Below are positions 1 to 9,456 of a DNA stretch of 64,000 nt, piece after piece; within the stretch, counting starts at the first letter, position 1; every line of letters starts with the position of its first letter. The notes beneath the pieces were generated by a model that was given only the letters and a program-made list of their open reading frames with translations, was not told the DNA's origin and made no database searches. Source of the DNA: an uncultured Eggerthellaceae bacterium. GTDB lineage: Bacteria > Actinomycetota > Coriobacteriia > Coriobacteriales > Eggerthellaceae. The stretch is taken from NCBI GenBank assembly GCA_944321455.1, contig CALULI010000006.1, positions 372,001-436,000 on the forward strand, in the 5' to 3' direction. Both the position numbers and the translations under genes were made by a program.

Positions 1-364
1 TATAACGAGCCGTTGGAATGTTGTTTGCTTCCATAAAGCGCTTGCTGTAGGTCTTGGAACCTTCCAGCTGAGCGCCCTGAGCGTTAGGGCCAAACACCGC
101 AATGCCTGCTTCGCGCAGCACATCGGCAACGCCAGCTACCAAGGGGGCTTCAGGACCAATAACCACCATCTCAATGGCATGTTCTTGAGCAAACGCTAAA
201 ACGTCTTGACCTGATTCAGCTGATAGACCTGCAACATTAGTAGCAATAGCGCTGGTGCCACCATTGCCTGGTGCAACGTACAGATTGTCGCACTGAGGCG
301 ATTTTGCAAGCGCCCATGAAATAGCATGTTCGCGTCCACCAGAACCTAAAACAAGGATATTCAC
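1..364 (-). CDS. purD: Phosphoribosylamine-glycine ligase, N-terminal part (cut by window edge)
   Basis: GAR synthetase joins glycine to 5-phosphoribosylamine with ATP in de novo purine synthesis (cytosol). The reverse strand reads from a GTG at 364 as VNILVLGSGGREHAISWALA, the family's nucleotide-binding N-terminus. A GPEAPLVAGV stretch and the NAQGAQLEGSK segment follow, both typical of PurD. A GAGGGA Shine-Dalgarno lies just upstream of the GTG. About 121 codons are present and the C-terminal ATP-grasp domain lies outside the window. It follows purA on the same strand and may share a purine operon, although a hairpin separates them. The identity is secure. Confidence 0.93.
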   Translation of the reverse strand, partial: MNILVLGSGGREHAISWALAKSPQCDNLYVAPGNGGTSAIATNVAGLSAESGQDVLAFAQEHAIEMVVIGPEAPLVAGVADVLREAGIAVFGPNAQGAQLEGSKTYSKRFMEANNIPTARY

Positions 365-420
365 CGAAATCCCTCTTTCCCTACGGTGGCTGAGCACTTC
401 GCACAACCACGCTTTAACAA

Positions 421-446
421 CAATGGCAGACCATCGTCTGCCATTG
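421..446 (-). terminator. Hairpin between purA and purD
   Basis: A perfect 11-bp inverted repeat (arms 421-431 and 436-446, loop of 4) lies just past the purA stop. On the minus strand it is followed by TTGTTGTT, so it is a plausible intrinsic terminator or attenuator between purA and purD. Confidence 0.6.
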
Positions 447-463
447 CATTCACACCTTTGATA

Positions 464-1819
<1,356 letters not shown>

Positions 1820-1855
1820 CTACATGCGACTAAATATAACAACTAACAAATAATA

Positions 1856-4066
1856 CTATAGTTCGACCAAATTACTCTCTGAATCAATCTCCTTGATAAG
1901 CTCTGCAACGTCTTTATGACAGGTAAACAGGATAATTTGGCGCTTTTTGGACAATTCGCACAGCGCTTTGATGGCCGCGCGACGGCGTTCGTGATCGAAA
2001 TTGACCAAGATATCATCGCAGAGCAGCGGCAGCGCACGACCAACATTGTCGGCCGTCATCAACAATGCCAAACGAAGGCTTAAGTAAAGCTGTTGGCGCG
2101 TTCCTAATGAAAGCAAATGTGGCGGGCGTGCCGTCTTGATGGCATCCACCACTTCAATTTCTCCTGCCGCATTCATGCGCACCTGCTTCCAGGCGCCGTC
2201 AGTCATCATCTCGAAGAAGTGCGATGCTTGGCGATACACCTCAGGCTGACTCTTGCGTTCCCAGTCCGCAATGGCATCTTCAAGCGCATGCTTTGCCAGG
2301 TAGAGTCGTGCCAGGTCGCGATAGCGCTCCTTCAAGCGCGCCTCCACCACTTCGCTGTCTTGTTTGTGCTGAGCAAACTGCTGAAGGTGAAGTGCCTGCT
2401 GCAACTCCTGAGAAATTTCTCCGTAGTGTTGATTGGTATCAGAAAGCAGCTGCGTGGTTTGTTCGCGCTCTTCTTCCTTACGCTTGATCAGCGCTTCAAT
2501 GGCACTGGCTTTCCCGCTGTTTCCTTCAACCCCACCAAGGCTGTCATAGATGTCTTGCCTCTCCTTGCGAAGAGAACGCAACTCTTCTTCAAGCGATGCA
2601 CGTTGCAGCTGCAGGGCTGCTTCGTTTTGGTTTGACAGCGCACGCTGGCTTCGCATATCACGCACGTGATTCATGATGCGGTGCGCTTGACGAAGAGATC
2701 CGTCGGCCGCACCAAGATGGTGGCTTTCCAAAAACGTAGCGATGGCTCGGTCGTGCTGTTCAAGATCTTGCAGGCACGCAGCCAGCGTTTTTTGGTCTTG
2801 CTGCATAACCCATTCTTTTTTGCGTAGATTGTCCGCAAGCTGCTCTTCTGTTTTGGTGGGTTTGATATTTAAGGCAACCCCCGCAGTGGCAATCATCAAG
2901 CCGCCCACAATCAACAGCACACTTAAAATGGTGTATGACAGGCTCAAAAGCGTACGACTATGGGTGAACAGATAGATGCCTAAGCCGCCCATCACCACTG
3001 CAATCAAAAGTGCGAACACCATAATGATGCGGCGTTGACGCTTCGCACGGCGCTGTTCGCCTTGCACATCCTGATTTTCCGCGAGCACTTCATAGTCTGC
3101 CTGTGACTTCGTAGCATCGGTGCGCGCGTTGTCGCACAGATGTTGCAGCTTCACGCGGCGCTCTTCTAAATCCTGCAGCGAATCAAGCAGGCGATACTCT
3201 TGTTCTGATGACAGGTTGATCAGCTGTTCCGTATCGCGGTCAAGCTGTGTGTCCGCATCTGTTTTGGTCTGGTCAAGCACGGCCAACGTATCCTGCAGCT
3301 TGCGCTTAGTGTCACGTTCGCGCACCTCAAGCTGTGCCAAGCGCGCCTGCTTAGTCTTAAGCGTTTCTATTTCGCGGTTGAGCTGAGATTGCGTCTGGCG
3401 CAACGTTTCTTGCTGCGGCTCTAACGACCGTAAGCGCTCTTCCTGTGCTTGAAAGTGATCAGCCTCTTCGGCGCCTTCTGCTAACTGCGTGCGCAGACGT
3501 GCCTGTTCAGCGCGAAGATTGCTGATGGAATCAGGTATTTGAGAAGAGCGCGACATCAGCGCTTTAATGCGCGCTTCTATGGCGGCAAGCGCATGAGCAG
3601 GCGAAGACGATGTGCCCGACCCCGCCGTTAACAAGCGTGCCGTTACTTCGTTGTGCTTATCAAGCGAAAGCAACTCATCGCTTGTAAGCGCAAACATGGT
3701 GTCGTAGGTTTCTTTGTCGATGTCGCTCAAGAAGGGTTCGGTACCTTCTACCTCTTCGGTATTTTTGGTGCGCTTCAGCTCCACCACTTCGTCAGTTTTG
3801 GTGTTTTTGAAATACAGGCTGCCCACGCGCTCACGCGCTTCAGGCACATAGGCGTTGGTGTTGCGGCGGTTCTGCGGCCAGCCGAACAACACGCCGCGAA
3901 TCAGTTCGTTGATGGTGGTTTTGCCCGATTCGTTAGGGCCAAACACCACATTCATGCCCGAACGGAAGGGGCCAACGATGGTATTGGCGTAGCGGCCGAA
4001 GCTGGTTAGCTTGATGTATTCCAAAAGGTAGGGGCTTATTTTTTGATTGGCATGCTTTTTAGCCAT
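1856..4066 (-). CDS. YhaN/SbcC-like AAA ATPase with coiled coil
   Basis: A 736-residue ATPase of the RecN/SbcC/YhaN type. It is predicted to pair with the adjacent metallophosphoesterase as a DNA-end processing complex. Walker A GPNESGKTT lies at about residues 44-52. Heptad-rich coiled-coil blocks fill the centre. The ABC-like signature (LSLGTRQQLYLSLRLAL) and a Walker B (LLCDDILVNFD) are near the C-terminus. Two hydrophobic helices (about residues 345-395) interrupt the coiled coil, as in YhaN-type proteins. This suggests membrane attachment, unlike classical SbcC. Its ATG overlaps the 3' end of the nuclease gene by 8 bases, which indicates translational coupling. No gene symbol is assigned because true orthology to B. 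subtilis yhaN cannot be tested here. Confidence 0.85.
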   Translation of the reverse strand: MAKKHANQKISPYLLEYIKLTSFGRYANTIVGPFRSGMNVVFGPNESGKTTINELIRGVLFGWPQNRRNTNAYVPEARERVGSLYFKNTKTDEVVELKRTKNTEEVEGTEPFLSDIDKETYDTMFALTSDELLSLDKHNEVTARLLTAGSGTSSSPAHALAAIEARIKALMSRSSQIPDSISNLRAEQARLRTQLAEGAEEADHFQAQEERLRSLEPQQETLRQTQSQLNREIETLKTKQARLAQLEVRERDTKRKLQDTLAVLDQTKTDADTQLDRDTEQLINLSSEQEYRLLDSLQDLEERRVKLQHLCDNARTDATKSQADYEVLAENQDVQGEQRRAKRQRRIIMVFALLIAVVMGGLGIYLFTHSRTLLSLSYTILSVLLIVGGLMIATAGVALNIKPTKTEEQLADNLRKKEWVMQQDQKTLAACLQDLEQHDRAIATFLESHHLGAADGSLRQAHRIMNHVRDMRSQRALSNQNEAALQLQRASLEEELRSLRKERQDIYDSLGGVEGNSGKASAIEALIKRKEEEREQTTQLLSDTNQHYGEISQELQQALHLQQFAQHKQDSEVVEARLKERYRDLARLYLAKHALEDAIADWERKSQPEVYRQASHFFEMMTDGAWKQVRMNAAGEIEVVDAIKTARPPHLLSLGTRQQLYLSLRLALLMTADNVGRALPLLCDDILVNFDHERRRAAIKALCELSKKRQIILFTCHKDVAELIKEIDSESNLVEL

Positions 4067-5324
4067 GAGCGCCCCCTTCGCTCAACAGATCTAGCACGAT
4101 GGTTTCCGCGTCATCACACAACTCGTCAAAATGATTCGCTATGTCATGCGGCAGCGAAAGATCCTGCGCATAGAAGTGCTTTTCCAGATACGCAAGCGTA
4201 TCATCCTTAGCATCACGATGAGTCCGCGCCGTTGAAAGATAAACTGCGGGGAACAGTCCTTCGTCTTTGAGTGTCTTCTTACTGAGAGGCATCGTGGTCT
4301 TATTCACAATGCTGTCCACAAAGAAGAAGGGATATTTGCTGTTAAGCGCATCGCGTAAGTCGCTCAACACGTGATCGGTCAATTCGCTATGAAGGGCGCT
4401 CTTTCCTACCAGCGTGACGCGGCTCACCATATTTTGGCAGTGCGTCTGCGCGTTAAGCACAAATTCTTGGCTGGTAATGCGCTCCTGAATATCAGAAATG
4501 GTGCGGCAATCCGCAACATCCACCTCAAACTTTTGCCACACCACGCGCGCAGTGGGGATAAAGGTAGCTTTGTTAGGACGGCCCGTCTCAAGCGTAATCT
4601 TGAGCACGCCATGGTCGCCCGTTTCCTTGATGTCGCGCCCTTGTGGACAACCTGAAAACGCCACGCGCGGATGATCTTCAGGAATGAGCATAGGTTGGTG
4701 AATGTGACCGCATGCCCAATAATCAATATCGCGGCGCAGCAGATCGTGCGGGTTGGTTGGTGCGCGGGTAGGATCGATATCAAGACCCGTGTGAATGACC
4801 CCCACGGCAAACGGCGCATCGGTGTGTGTTGCCCTTTGCGCATGGGCGCGATCAATACCAGCAGAAATATCTTCGCCCACAGGCCATGCCTGGTTATAAA
4901 AACCACGACCACCTAATAACACCAACGGCTCGCCCTGCTTGCGGTACACAAAAAAGGTGGGTTCATCGGTACCAAAGACATGCACGTTTTCAGGAAGCGC
5001 ACCAAAGCCATGGTGCCAAGAAGTGAACGGATCGTGGTTGCCCGTGCACAGATACACGGGGATATTGGCTTCATATAACGCATTCAGCCCACGAATGAAA
5101 AGCGAATAGTCTGCATAGGAAGGGGTGGCATTATCAAACACGTCTCCTGCAAAAATAACAAAGTCTACGTGTTCGGTACGTGCCGTATCAATAACTGCAC
5201 GAAACGCACCGGGAATTGCTTTTACTAAACGGTCCGCCCACACGGGAGAAAGCGCACGCAATCCTTTAAACGGTGCACCCAGGTGCAAATCCGCCGAGTG
5301 AATAAATGTTACCGATTGACTCAT
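4059..5324 (-). CDS. SbcD/YhaO-like DNA exonuclease (metallophosphoesterase)
   Basis: A calcineurin-like metallophosphoesterase of about 421 residues, the probable nuclease partner of the downstream ATPase. All metal-binding blocks are visible in order: SADLHLG near the N-terminus, then AGDVFD, GNHD and ACGHIH. I chose the ATG at 5324 (MSQSVTFIHSADLHLG) because family members start just before the first metal motif. A GTG at 5366 is also open and has a GGTAGGGC-like upstream element, so a 14-residue longer form cannot be excluded. Together with the ATPase it resembles the yhaO-yhaN pair of Firmicutes. A role in double-strand break or recombination metabolism is inferred. Confidence 0.85.
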   Translation of the reverse strand: MSQSVTFIHSADLHLGAPFKGLRALSPVWADRLVKAIPGAFRAVIDTARTEHVDFVIFAGDVFDNATPSYADYSLFIRGLNALYEANIPVYLCTGNHDPFTSWHHGFGALPENVHVFGTDEPTFFVYRKQGEPLVLLGGRGFYNQAWPVGEDISAGIDRAHAQRATHTDAPFAVGVIHTGLDIDPTRAPTNPHDLLRRDIDYWACGHIHQPMLIPEDHPRVAFSGCPQGRDIKETGDHGVLKITLETGRPNKATFIPTARVVWQKFEVDVADCRTISDIQERITSQEFVLNAQTHCQNMVSRVTLVGKSALHSELTDHVLSDLRDALNSKYPFFFVDSIVNKTTMPLSKKTLKDEGLFPAVYLSTARTHRDAKDDTLAYLEKHFYAQDLSLPHDIANHFDELCDDAETIVLDLLSEGGAHG

Positions 5325-5399
5325 AACGTGAGTGTAGCGCAAAATGCCCCGCAAGGCAGCGCGCACGTTGCCCTACCAAAAAGATTAGTAGTTCGAATC

Positions 5400-6776
5400 T
5401 TAGTAGTTTGAATCATCAAAGTAGTCGGTGAACTTTGTGTATTCGGGAATGAAGGAAAGCTTGATGTCACGCGTAGGACCATTGCGGTGCTTTGCCACAA
5501 TCAGATCAGCCGTGCCCCAATCAGGACGCTTGTCTGATTCGGCCTCTGATTCGGTGGTGCTTCGATCCAAAAACATGACGATGTCCGCGTCCTGTTCGAT
5601 AGAGCCTGATTCGCGCAAGTCAGAAAGCATCGGGCGTTTGTCGCCGCGCGTTTCAACGGAACGCGAAAGCTGAGACAACGCCAAAATAGGCACGTTCAAT
5701 TCTTTAGCCAGCACCTTCAAACCACGAGAAATTTCAGCAACTTCAACGGCGCGGTTGTTCGGGTGAGGAATAACAGGCTGCATCAGCTGCAGGTAGTCGA
5801 CAATGATCATGCCGCGCTGCTTGTTGCGCATCATACGGCGCGCCTTCGTGCGCAGCTCAACAATGGACAGCGATGGTGAATCGTCAATATAAAAGTCATT
5901 TTCGGACAGCTCAGCTGACACGCGTATCAGTTCGCCCCAGTCCGTTTCAGAAAGCTGGGCACCGCGTAGGCGCGATAGGTTCATGCGCGCTTCAGCGCAC
6001 AAAAGACGCTGGGTAATCTGGATGGATGACATTTCCAAACTGAACAGCGCAACGGTTGAGCCCAACTTCGTTGCATTCACCGCTAAGTTCATAGCAAACG
6101 ACGTTTTACCAACCGCAGGACGTGCTGCCAAAATAATCAAGTCACCGCCGCGAAAACCGCAGAACAGCTTATCAATGTCAATAAAGCCTGACGGAACGCC
6201 CATGATGATTTCCTTGCGGTTAGCCATTTCGGCAATTTCATCGTTAGCTTCGACGATCAGGGTCTTGATATCTTTAAACGTGGAAGAGACGGTTTGCTCG
6301 GTCACATTTAACAGCGCTGCTTCAGACTGTGAAACCAATTCTGCAGGATCGGCAGGCGAATCATACGCAAGCGCAGAAATTTGCGCTGCTGCCAGCAACA
6401 GTTCACGGCGCATGGCATCGCGCTTAACAATTTCGCAGTGGTGCTGCCACGAGGTAAACGCAAAAGTATTGTCCGCCAATTCAAGAAGGTAGGCTTGTCC
6501 ACCAATAGCTTCAAGCTGTCCTGCCGCACGCAGATTGTCCGCCACCGAAATAACGTCGATGGGTAACGAGCGCGCATTCATTTCGCGCATGATGGAAAAG
6601 ATGATGCGATGCGCTGGTCTGAAAAAACTTTCAGGCTTAATCCGCAAAGAGACTTCTTCAAACACGCCTTCGGAAAGCAGGCAGGCGGCAAGCACCGTTT
6701 GCTCTGCCTCAATATTTTGAGGAAGCGATTTCCTGTTTGTTGATTCTGTTTGATTGGTCTGAGCCTCAGTTGGCAT
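5400..6776 (-). CDS. dnaB: Replicative DNA helicase DnaB
   Basis: Hexameric 5'-3' helicase that unwinds DNA at the replication fork and receives DnaG primase. The N-terminal primase-interacting domain (QNIEAEQTVLAACL) is followed by a RecA-fold domain with Walker A ARPAVGKTSFAMN and Walker B (MIIVDYLQLM). The QLSR motif and the DLRESGSIEQDAD segment are also present. The ATG at 6776 (MPTEAQTNQ) has an AAAGG Shine-Dalgarno seven bases upstream, giving 458 residues. An in-frame start at 6812 is less likely. It lies downstream of the rpsF-ssb-rpsR-rplI operon, a common bacterial arrangement, with a terminator between them. No intein or insertion is seen. Confidence 0.96.
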   Translation of the reverse strand: MPTEAQTNQTESTNRKSLPQNIEAEQTVLAACLLSEGVFEEVSLRIKPESFFRPAHRIIFSIMREMNARSLPIDVISVADNLRAAGQLEAIGGQAYLLELADNTFAFTSWQHHCEIVKRDAMRRELLLAAAQISALAYDSPADPAELVSQSEAALLNVTEQTVSSTFKDIKTLIVEANDEIAEMANRKEIIMGVPSGFIDIDKLFCGFRGGDLIILAARPAVGKTSFAMNLAVNATKLGSTVALFSLEMSSIQITQRLLCAEARMNLSRLRGAQLSETDWGELIRVSAELSENDFYIDDSPSLSIVELRTKARRMMRNKQRGMIIVDYLQLMQPVIPHPNNRAVEVAEISRGLKVLAKELNVPILALSQLSRSVETRGDKRPMLSDLRESGSIEQDADIVMFLDRSTTESEAESDKRPDWGTADLIVAKHRNGPTRDIKLSFIPEYTKFTDYFDDSNY

Positions 6777-6827
6777 GAGCGGACCTTTCCGTATCGATTG
6801 TGCGTGAACCATTATAGGCTAAAAAGA

Positions 6828-6857
6828 AAAGCTCCCCCTCGCACGAGTGGGAGCTTT
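6828..6857 (-). terminator. Terminator after rplI
   Basis: A 13-bp stem with one mismatch (arms 6828-6840 and 6845-6857) is followed on the minus strand by CTTTTCTTTTT. It lies directly after the rplI stop and before dnaB, so it probably ends the rpsF-ssb-rpsR-rplI transcript. Confidence 0.8.
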
Positions 6858-6882
6858 AAGTCTTTGTAGAGATACTGAATTA

Positions 6883-7413
6883 CTATTCAGCGTCAGCTGC
6901 TGCTTCCTCAGTTGCTTCAGCCTCTTCAGCTGCAGGAGCCTCTTCAGCTTCTGGTTCAGCCAAAGTTGCTTCGTCACCAACAACAACCGTGAGATCAGAC
7001 TTGATGTCACGATAAATTGCAACGGAAACTTCGTGTTCGCCAGCAGTCTTGATAGGGGTCTTGATGTCAATACGGCGACGGTCGATTTCGATATCGTGAC
7101 CTTCCTTCAAAGCTTCTGCGATCATCTGAGCAGTTACGGAACCAAAGAGGACTCCTTCTTCGCCCACACGAGCAACAACTTTAACGGTAGCTGCATCCAA
7201 GAGTTCCTTGAGCTTCTGAGCGTCAGCCAAACGAGTTTCTTCACGCGTTGCAATGTTGTGTTTGCGCTGTTCGAGCTGCTTCAAGTTGCCCTTAGTCGCA
7301 GGAATAGCAATGTTTTGAGGGATGAGGTAGTTGTTAGCGTAACCATCAGCAACGGTTACAACGTCACCTTCACCACCCTTACCTTTGAGTTCAGTAAGCA
7401 GGATAACTTTCAT
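6883..7413 (-). CDS. rplI: 50S ribosomal protein L9
   Basis: Large-subunit protein that binds 23S rRNA near the L1 stalk. The N-terminal signature MKVILLTELKGKGGEGDVV...GYANNYLIP is present, followed by the long connecting helix and the C-terminal domain. At 176 residues it is longer than the usual about 150. The excess is an Ala/Glu-rich acidic tail (EEAPAAEEAEATEEAAADAE), a low-complexity extension of unknown function. It is the last gene of the rpsF operon, 15 bases after rpsR, and has an AGGAGGATAGT ribosome-binding site. Confidence 0.96.
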   Translation of the reverse strand: MKVILLTELKGKGGEGDVVTVADGYANNYLIPQNIAIPATKGNLKQLEQRKHNIATREETRLADAQKLKELLDAATVKVVARVGEEGVLFGSVTAQMIAEALKEGHDIEIDRRRIDIKTPIKTAGEHEVSVAIYRDIKSDLTVVVGDEATLAEPEAEEAPAAEEAEATEEAAADAE

Positions 7414-7428
7414 ACTATCCTCCTTCTC

Positions 7429-7689
7429 TTAGCGCTTACGATGATCGCCACGGCCGCTGACAGCAGGAACTGCGTATGGCATGAGAGCCATTTCACGAGC
7501 ACGCTTTACAGCAGTTGCGATATCGCGCTGGTGCTGAGTACAAGCACCGGTTACACGACGTGGCTTGATTTTTCCACGGTCAGTTACATATTTGCGCAGC
7601 ATTTGGGTGTCTTTGTAATCGACATATTCTGCGTGATCCTTGCAGAACTGGCAATACTTACGACGAGGCTGCTTAGTATAATCAGGCAT
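7429..7689 (-). CDS. rpsR: 30S ribosomal protein S18
   Basis: Small-subunit platform protein that binds 16S rRNA as a heterodimer with S6. The 86-residue product has the conserved core ([13 protein letters not shown]-like, here [19 protein letters not shown]) and the C-terminal [19 protein letters not shown]. The N-terminal CQFC with later cysteine and histidine suggests a partly zinc-binding form. It sits between ssb and rplI in the standard operon order. Confidence 0.96.
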   Translation of the reverse strand: MPDYTKQPRRKYCQFCKDHAEYVDYKDTQMLRKYVTDRGKIKPRRVTGACTQHQRDIATAVKRAREMALMPYAVPAVSGRGDHRKR

Positions 7690-7711
7690 TTATTTAACCT
7701 CTTTCGAATGA

Positions 7712-8152
7712 TTAGAATGGGATATCTTCGTCATACACAGAGGCGTCTACCACAGGTGCAGCAGCAGGAGCTGGTGCAGCTGCCATGGAAGGCTGAGCCA
7801 TTTGAGCAGGAGCAGCACTGCTGTTACGTGCTGACAAAAATTCAATTTCGTCAACAATAACTTCGATCTTAGACCTGCGCTGTCCGTCACGTTCCCACTG
7901 GCTATAGCGAAGCTTGCCTTCAATAGCAACCTTGCTGCCTTTGTTCAAGAAACGAGAAACTGCTTCAGCACGAGCACCGAACATTGTGCAGTCAATAAAG
8001 TTAGGATAGTCTTCCCATTCCCCCGTCTGCTGATTGCGACGACGGTCGTTAACGGCAACACCGAAACCCAAAACAGGCATGCCACTTGCGGTGGAGCGTA
8101 ATTCTGGATCGCGGGTGAGATTACCACTGATGACAACGCGATTGATGCTCAT
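7712..8152 (-). CDS. ssb: Single-stranded DNA-binding protein
   Basis: Binds single-stranded DNA during replication and repair as a homotetramer. The N-terminal OB fold (MSINRVVISGNLTRDPELR, then WEDYPNFIDCTMFG and the KGSKVAIEGKLR strand) is followed by an Ala/Pro-rich linker. The C-terminal acidic tip YDEDIPF is the docking peptide for partner proteins. Its 146 residues make a short SSB. It lies between rpsF and rpsR, where ssb is found in most bacteria. Confidence 0.97.
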   Translation of the reverse strand: MSINRVVISGNLTRDPELRSTASGMPVLGFGVAVNDRRRNQQTGEWEDYPNFIDCTMFGARAEAVSRFLNKGSKVAIEGKLRYSQWERDGQRRSKIEVIVDEIEFLSARNSSAAPAQMAQPSMAAAPAPAAAPVVDASVYDEDIPF

Positions 8153-8249
8153 TTTTTAACCTCTTTCAGTATGCGAACTTCCATTCGCTTTGATTTCCTT
8201 ACTACAAAAAATTAGTCGCTTAGCTCGTCAAACAACGAGCACATAACCA

Positions 8250-8543
8250 TTAGTCACGATCGAAACGATGAACAATCATGTGACGTTCTACTGCGTCAGT
8301 AATGCGCAATACACGGTCGAGTTCTGCGATGTTTTCAGGATTTGCATGGAAATCGATAAGGGTGTAATCACCGTCGGTCAAGCCGTTGATTTCATAAGCA
8401 AGCTTGCGCTTACCCCAGTTATCAACATTGTCAACAACACCGTTACCCTGAGCAAGAGCGGTTTCGATACGCTTCATTACAGCAACACGGGTTTCTTCGT
8501 CGGTTGACGGAGCTACAAAATACAAAAGTTCATAAGCCTTCAT
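8250..8543 (-). CDS. rpsF: 30S ribosomal protein S6
   Basis: First gene of the rpsF-ssb-rpsR-rplI operon. S6 pairs with S18 on the 30S platform. The ATG at 8543 (MKAYELLYFVAPSTDEE) is chosen because it has a strong AGGAGGTG ribosome-binding site and matches the family N-terminus. A longer in-frame start at 8621 would lie within the leader hairpin. The 97 residues match the family length. Conserved NWGKRKLAYEINGLTDGDY and the C-terminal DAVERHMIVHRF are present. Confidence 0.96.
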   Translation of the reverse strand: MKAYELLYFVAPSTDEETRVAVMKRIETALAQGNGVVDNVDNWGKRKLAYEINGLTDGDYTLIDFHANPENIAELDRVLRITDAVERHMIVHRFDRD

Positions 8544-8567
8544 TGCTTCACCTCCTCTGGACTTACG

Positions 8568-8596
8568 GCTTCGGGATTTGAAGGCATCCCCGAAGC
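8568..8596 (-). promoter_or_regulatory. Stem-loop in the rpsF leader, possible S6:S18 autoregulatory element
   Basis: In the transcript the leader forms a GC-rich stem (arms 8568-8576 and 8587-8596, GCTTCGGGG pairing with TCCCGAAGC). It ends about 11 bases before the AGGAGGTG ribosome-binding site of rpsF. Many bacteria regulate rpsF operons through an S6:S18-binding leader hairpin. The position fits, but I could not confirm the consensus bulge, so the function is inferred. Confidence 0.4.
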
Positions 8597-8611
8597 AGGA
8601 ATAGCTGAAAT

Positions 8612-8640
8612 AGCATAGCAAAGTACGAAGGCTATCTCAA
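8612..8640 (-). promoter_or_regulatory. Promoter of the rpsF operon
   Basis: On the minus strand TTGAGA (8635-8640) and TATGCT (8612-8617) are separated by exactly 17 bases. They lie upstream of the leader hairpin, a good match to a housekeeping sigma promoter. Confidence 0.65.
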
Positions 8641-8780
8641 GAAATGAAATGAACCCATCACGGTTTATACACACTTCCCAGCGATTCCATCAAAGCCTTA
8701 GGTTTATCTTAGCGACTTCATTGGAAAGAAAGTGGAACGTGGTTTGAATTGTTACGTAATCTTGTTAATTATTTTGGTTA

Positions 8781-9266
8781 TTACTTGTTCTGGTTATCCT
8801 GCGGATCCAGCGAACCTTCCACATCAAGCTCAAGCTTGAGGTTTTCCATAAAGTTAGGTGCTGGGCCTACATAGATAATGGTTTTGTCTATGCCGTTTTC
8901 GTCATAGAGATAACCAAAGGCGTAGCCCTGTTCTTCACCAGGAAGGCCACCTTCAGCAATGATGGCATCCTTTTGACCATCTTCCGTTTCCAGATAGCCA
9001 TCGTAGCAGAACGCATAACCCGTAGCACCGCGAGCGCCCTGAACTTCCTGACGGGCAGATAAGAAGCACTTTTCTACGTCGTCGTAGTCATGCTTTTCCA
9101 AGAACAGATTTTCTTTAACTGCAAGACCCGTGAAAGGAACCAGTTCTTCACCTGCTTCAATCTTTTTGCAGGCTTCGTCCAAAACCGCCACAATAATAGT
9201 CTTCAATACATCATCAATATCATGATCAGGAATGTTATGTTCTGAATCTACCAAGCGATCAGCCAT
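8781..9266 (-). CDS. Uncharacterised acidic protein, 161 residues
   Basis: Not recognised. The ATG at 9266 (MADRLVDSEHN) follows a GAGGA ribosome-binding site. A start six codons upstream is also open. The product is strongly acidic with no signal peptide or membrane segment, so it is probably cytosolic. It contains an aromatic Gly-rich stretch (RGATGYAFCYDGYLE ... EQGYAFGYLYDENG) with two similar GYAF.Y units. The C-terminus is polar (DPQDNQNK). Coding appearance is good: there is a clean start signal and no overlap with another gene. It stands alone between the rpsF operon promoter and the nitroreductase gene. Confidence 0.6.
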   Translation of the reverse strand: MADRLVDSEHNIPDHDIDDVLKTIIVAVLDEACKKIEAGEELVPFTGLAVKENLFLEKHDYDDVEKCFLSARQEVQGARGATGYAFCYDGYLETEDGQKDAIIAEGGLPGEEQGYAFGYLYDENGIDKTIIYVGPAPNFMENLKLELDVEGSLDPQDNQNK

Positions 9267-9300
9267 GGTTATCCTCACTTTCATACGTCAAACCCGTTTG

Positions 9301-9423
9301 CGCTTCACTTCGCAAACTGATGCTTCACTTCGTGCTACATCAAATCTGTTCGTCAAATCGGTTTCGTTGTGCACTGCAGGCTCCTGCAAAATTCGCGAAC
9401 CAATGCTTCACTTCGCAAACCGA
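9301..9423. repeat. Degenerate GCTTCACTTCG repeats in an intergenic gap
   Basis: Between the unknown 161-residue gene and the nitroreductase stop, GCTTCACTTCG occurs three times (about 9302, 9322 and 9405). Two copies extend to GCTTCACTTCGCAAAC(T/C)GAT. Between them lie related fragments such as TCTGTTCGTCAAATCGG. No reading frame of interest is present in this stretch. Confidence 0.7.
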
Positions 9424-9456
9424 TAGAAGAAAAGCTGTTTCTTTTGTTTTAATCGA

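Noticed and set aside
6847-7860. 337-residue plus-strand frame through rplI, rpsR and ssb
   Set aside because: It is antisense to three certain ribosomal/replication genes, with no ribosome-binding site.
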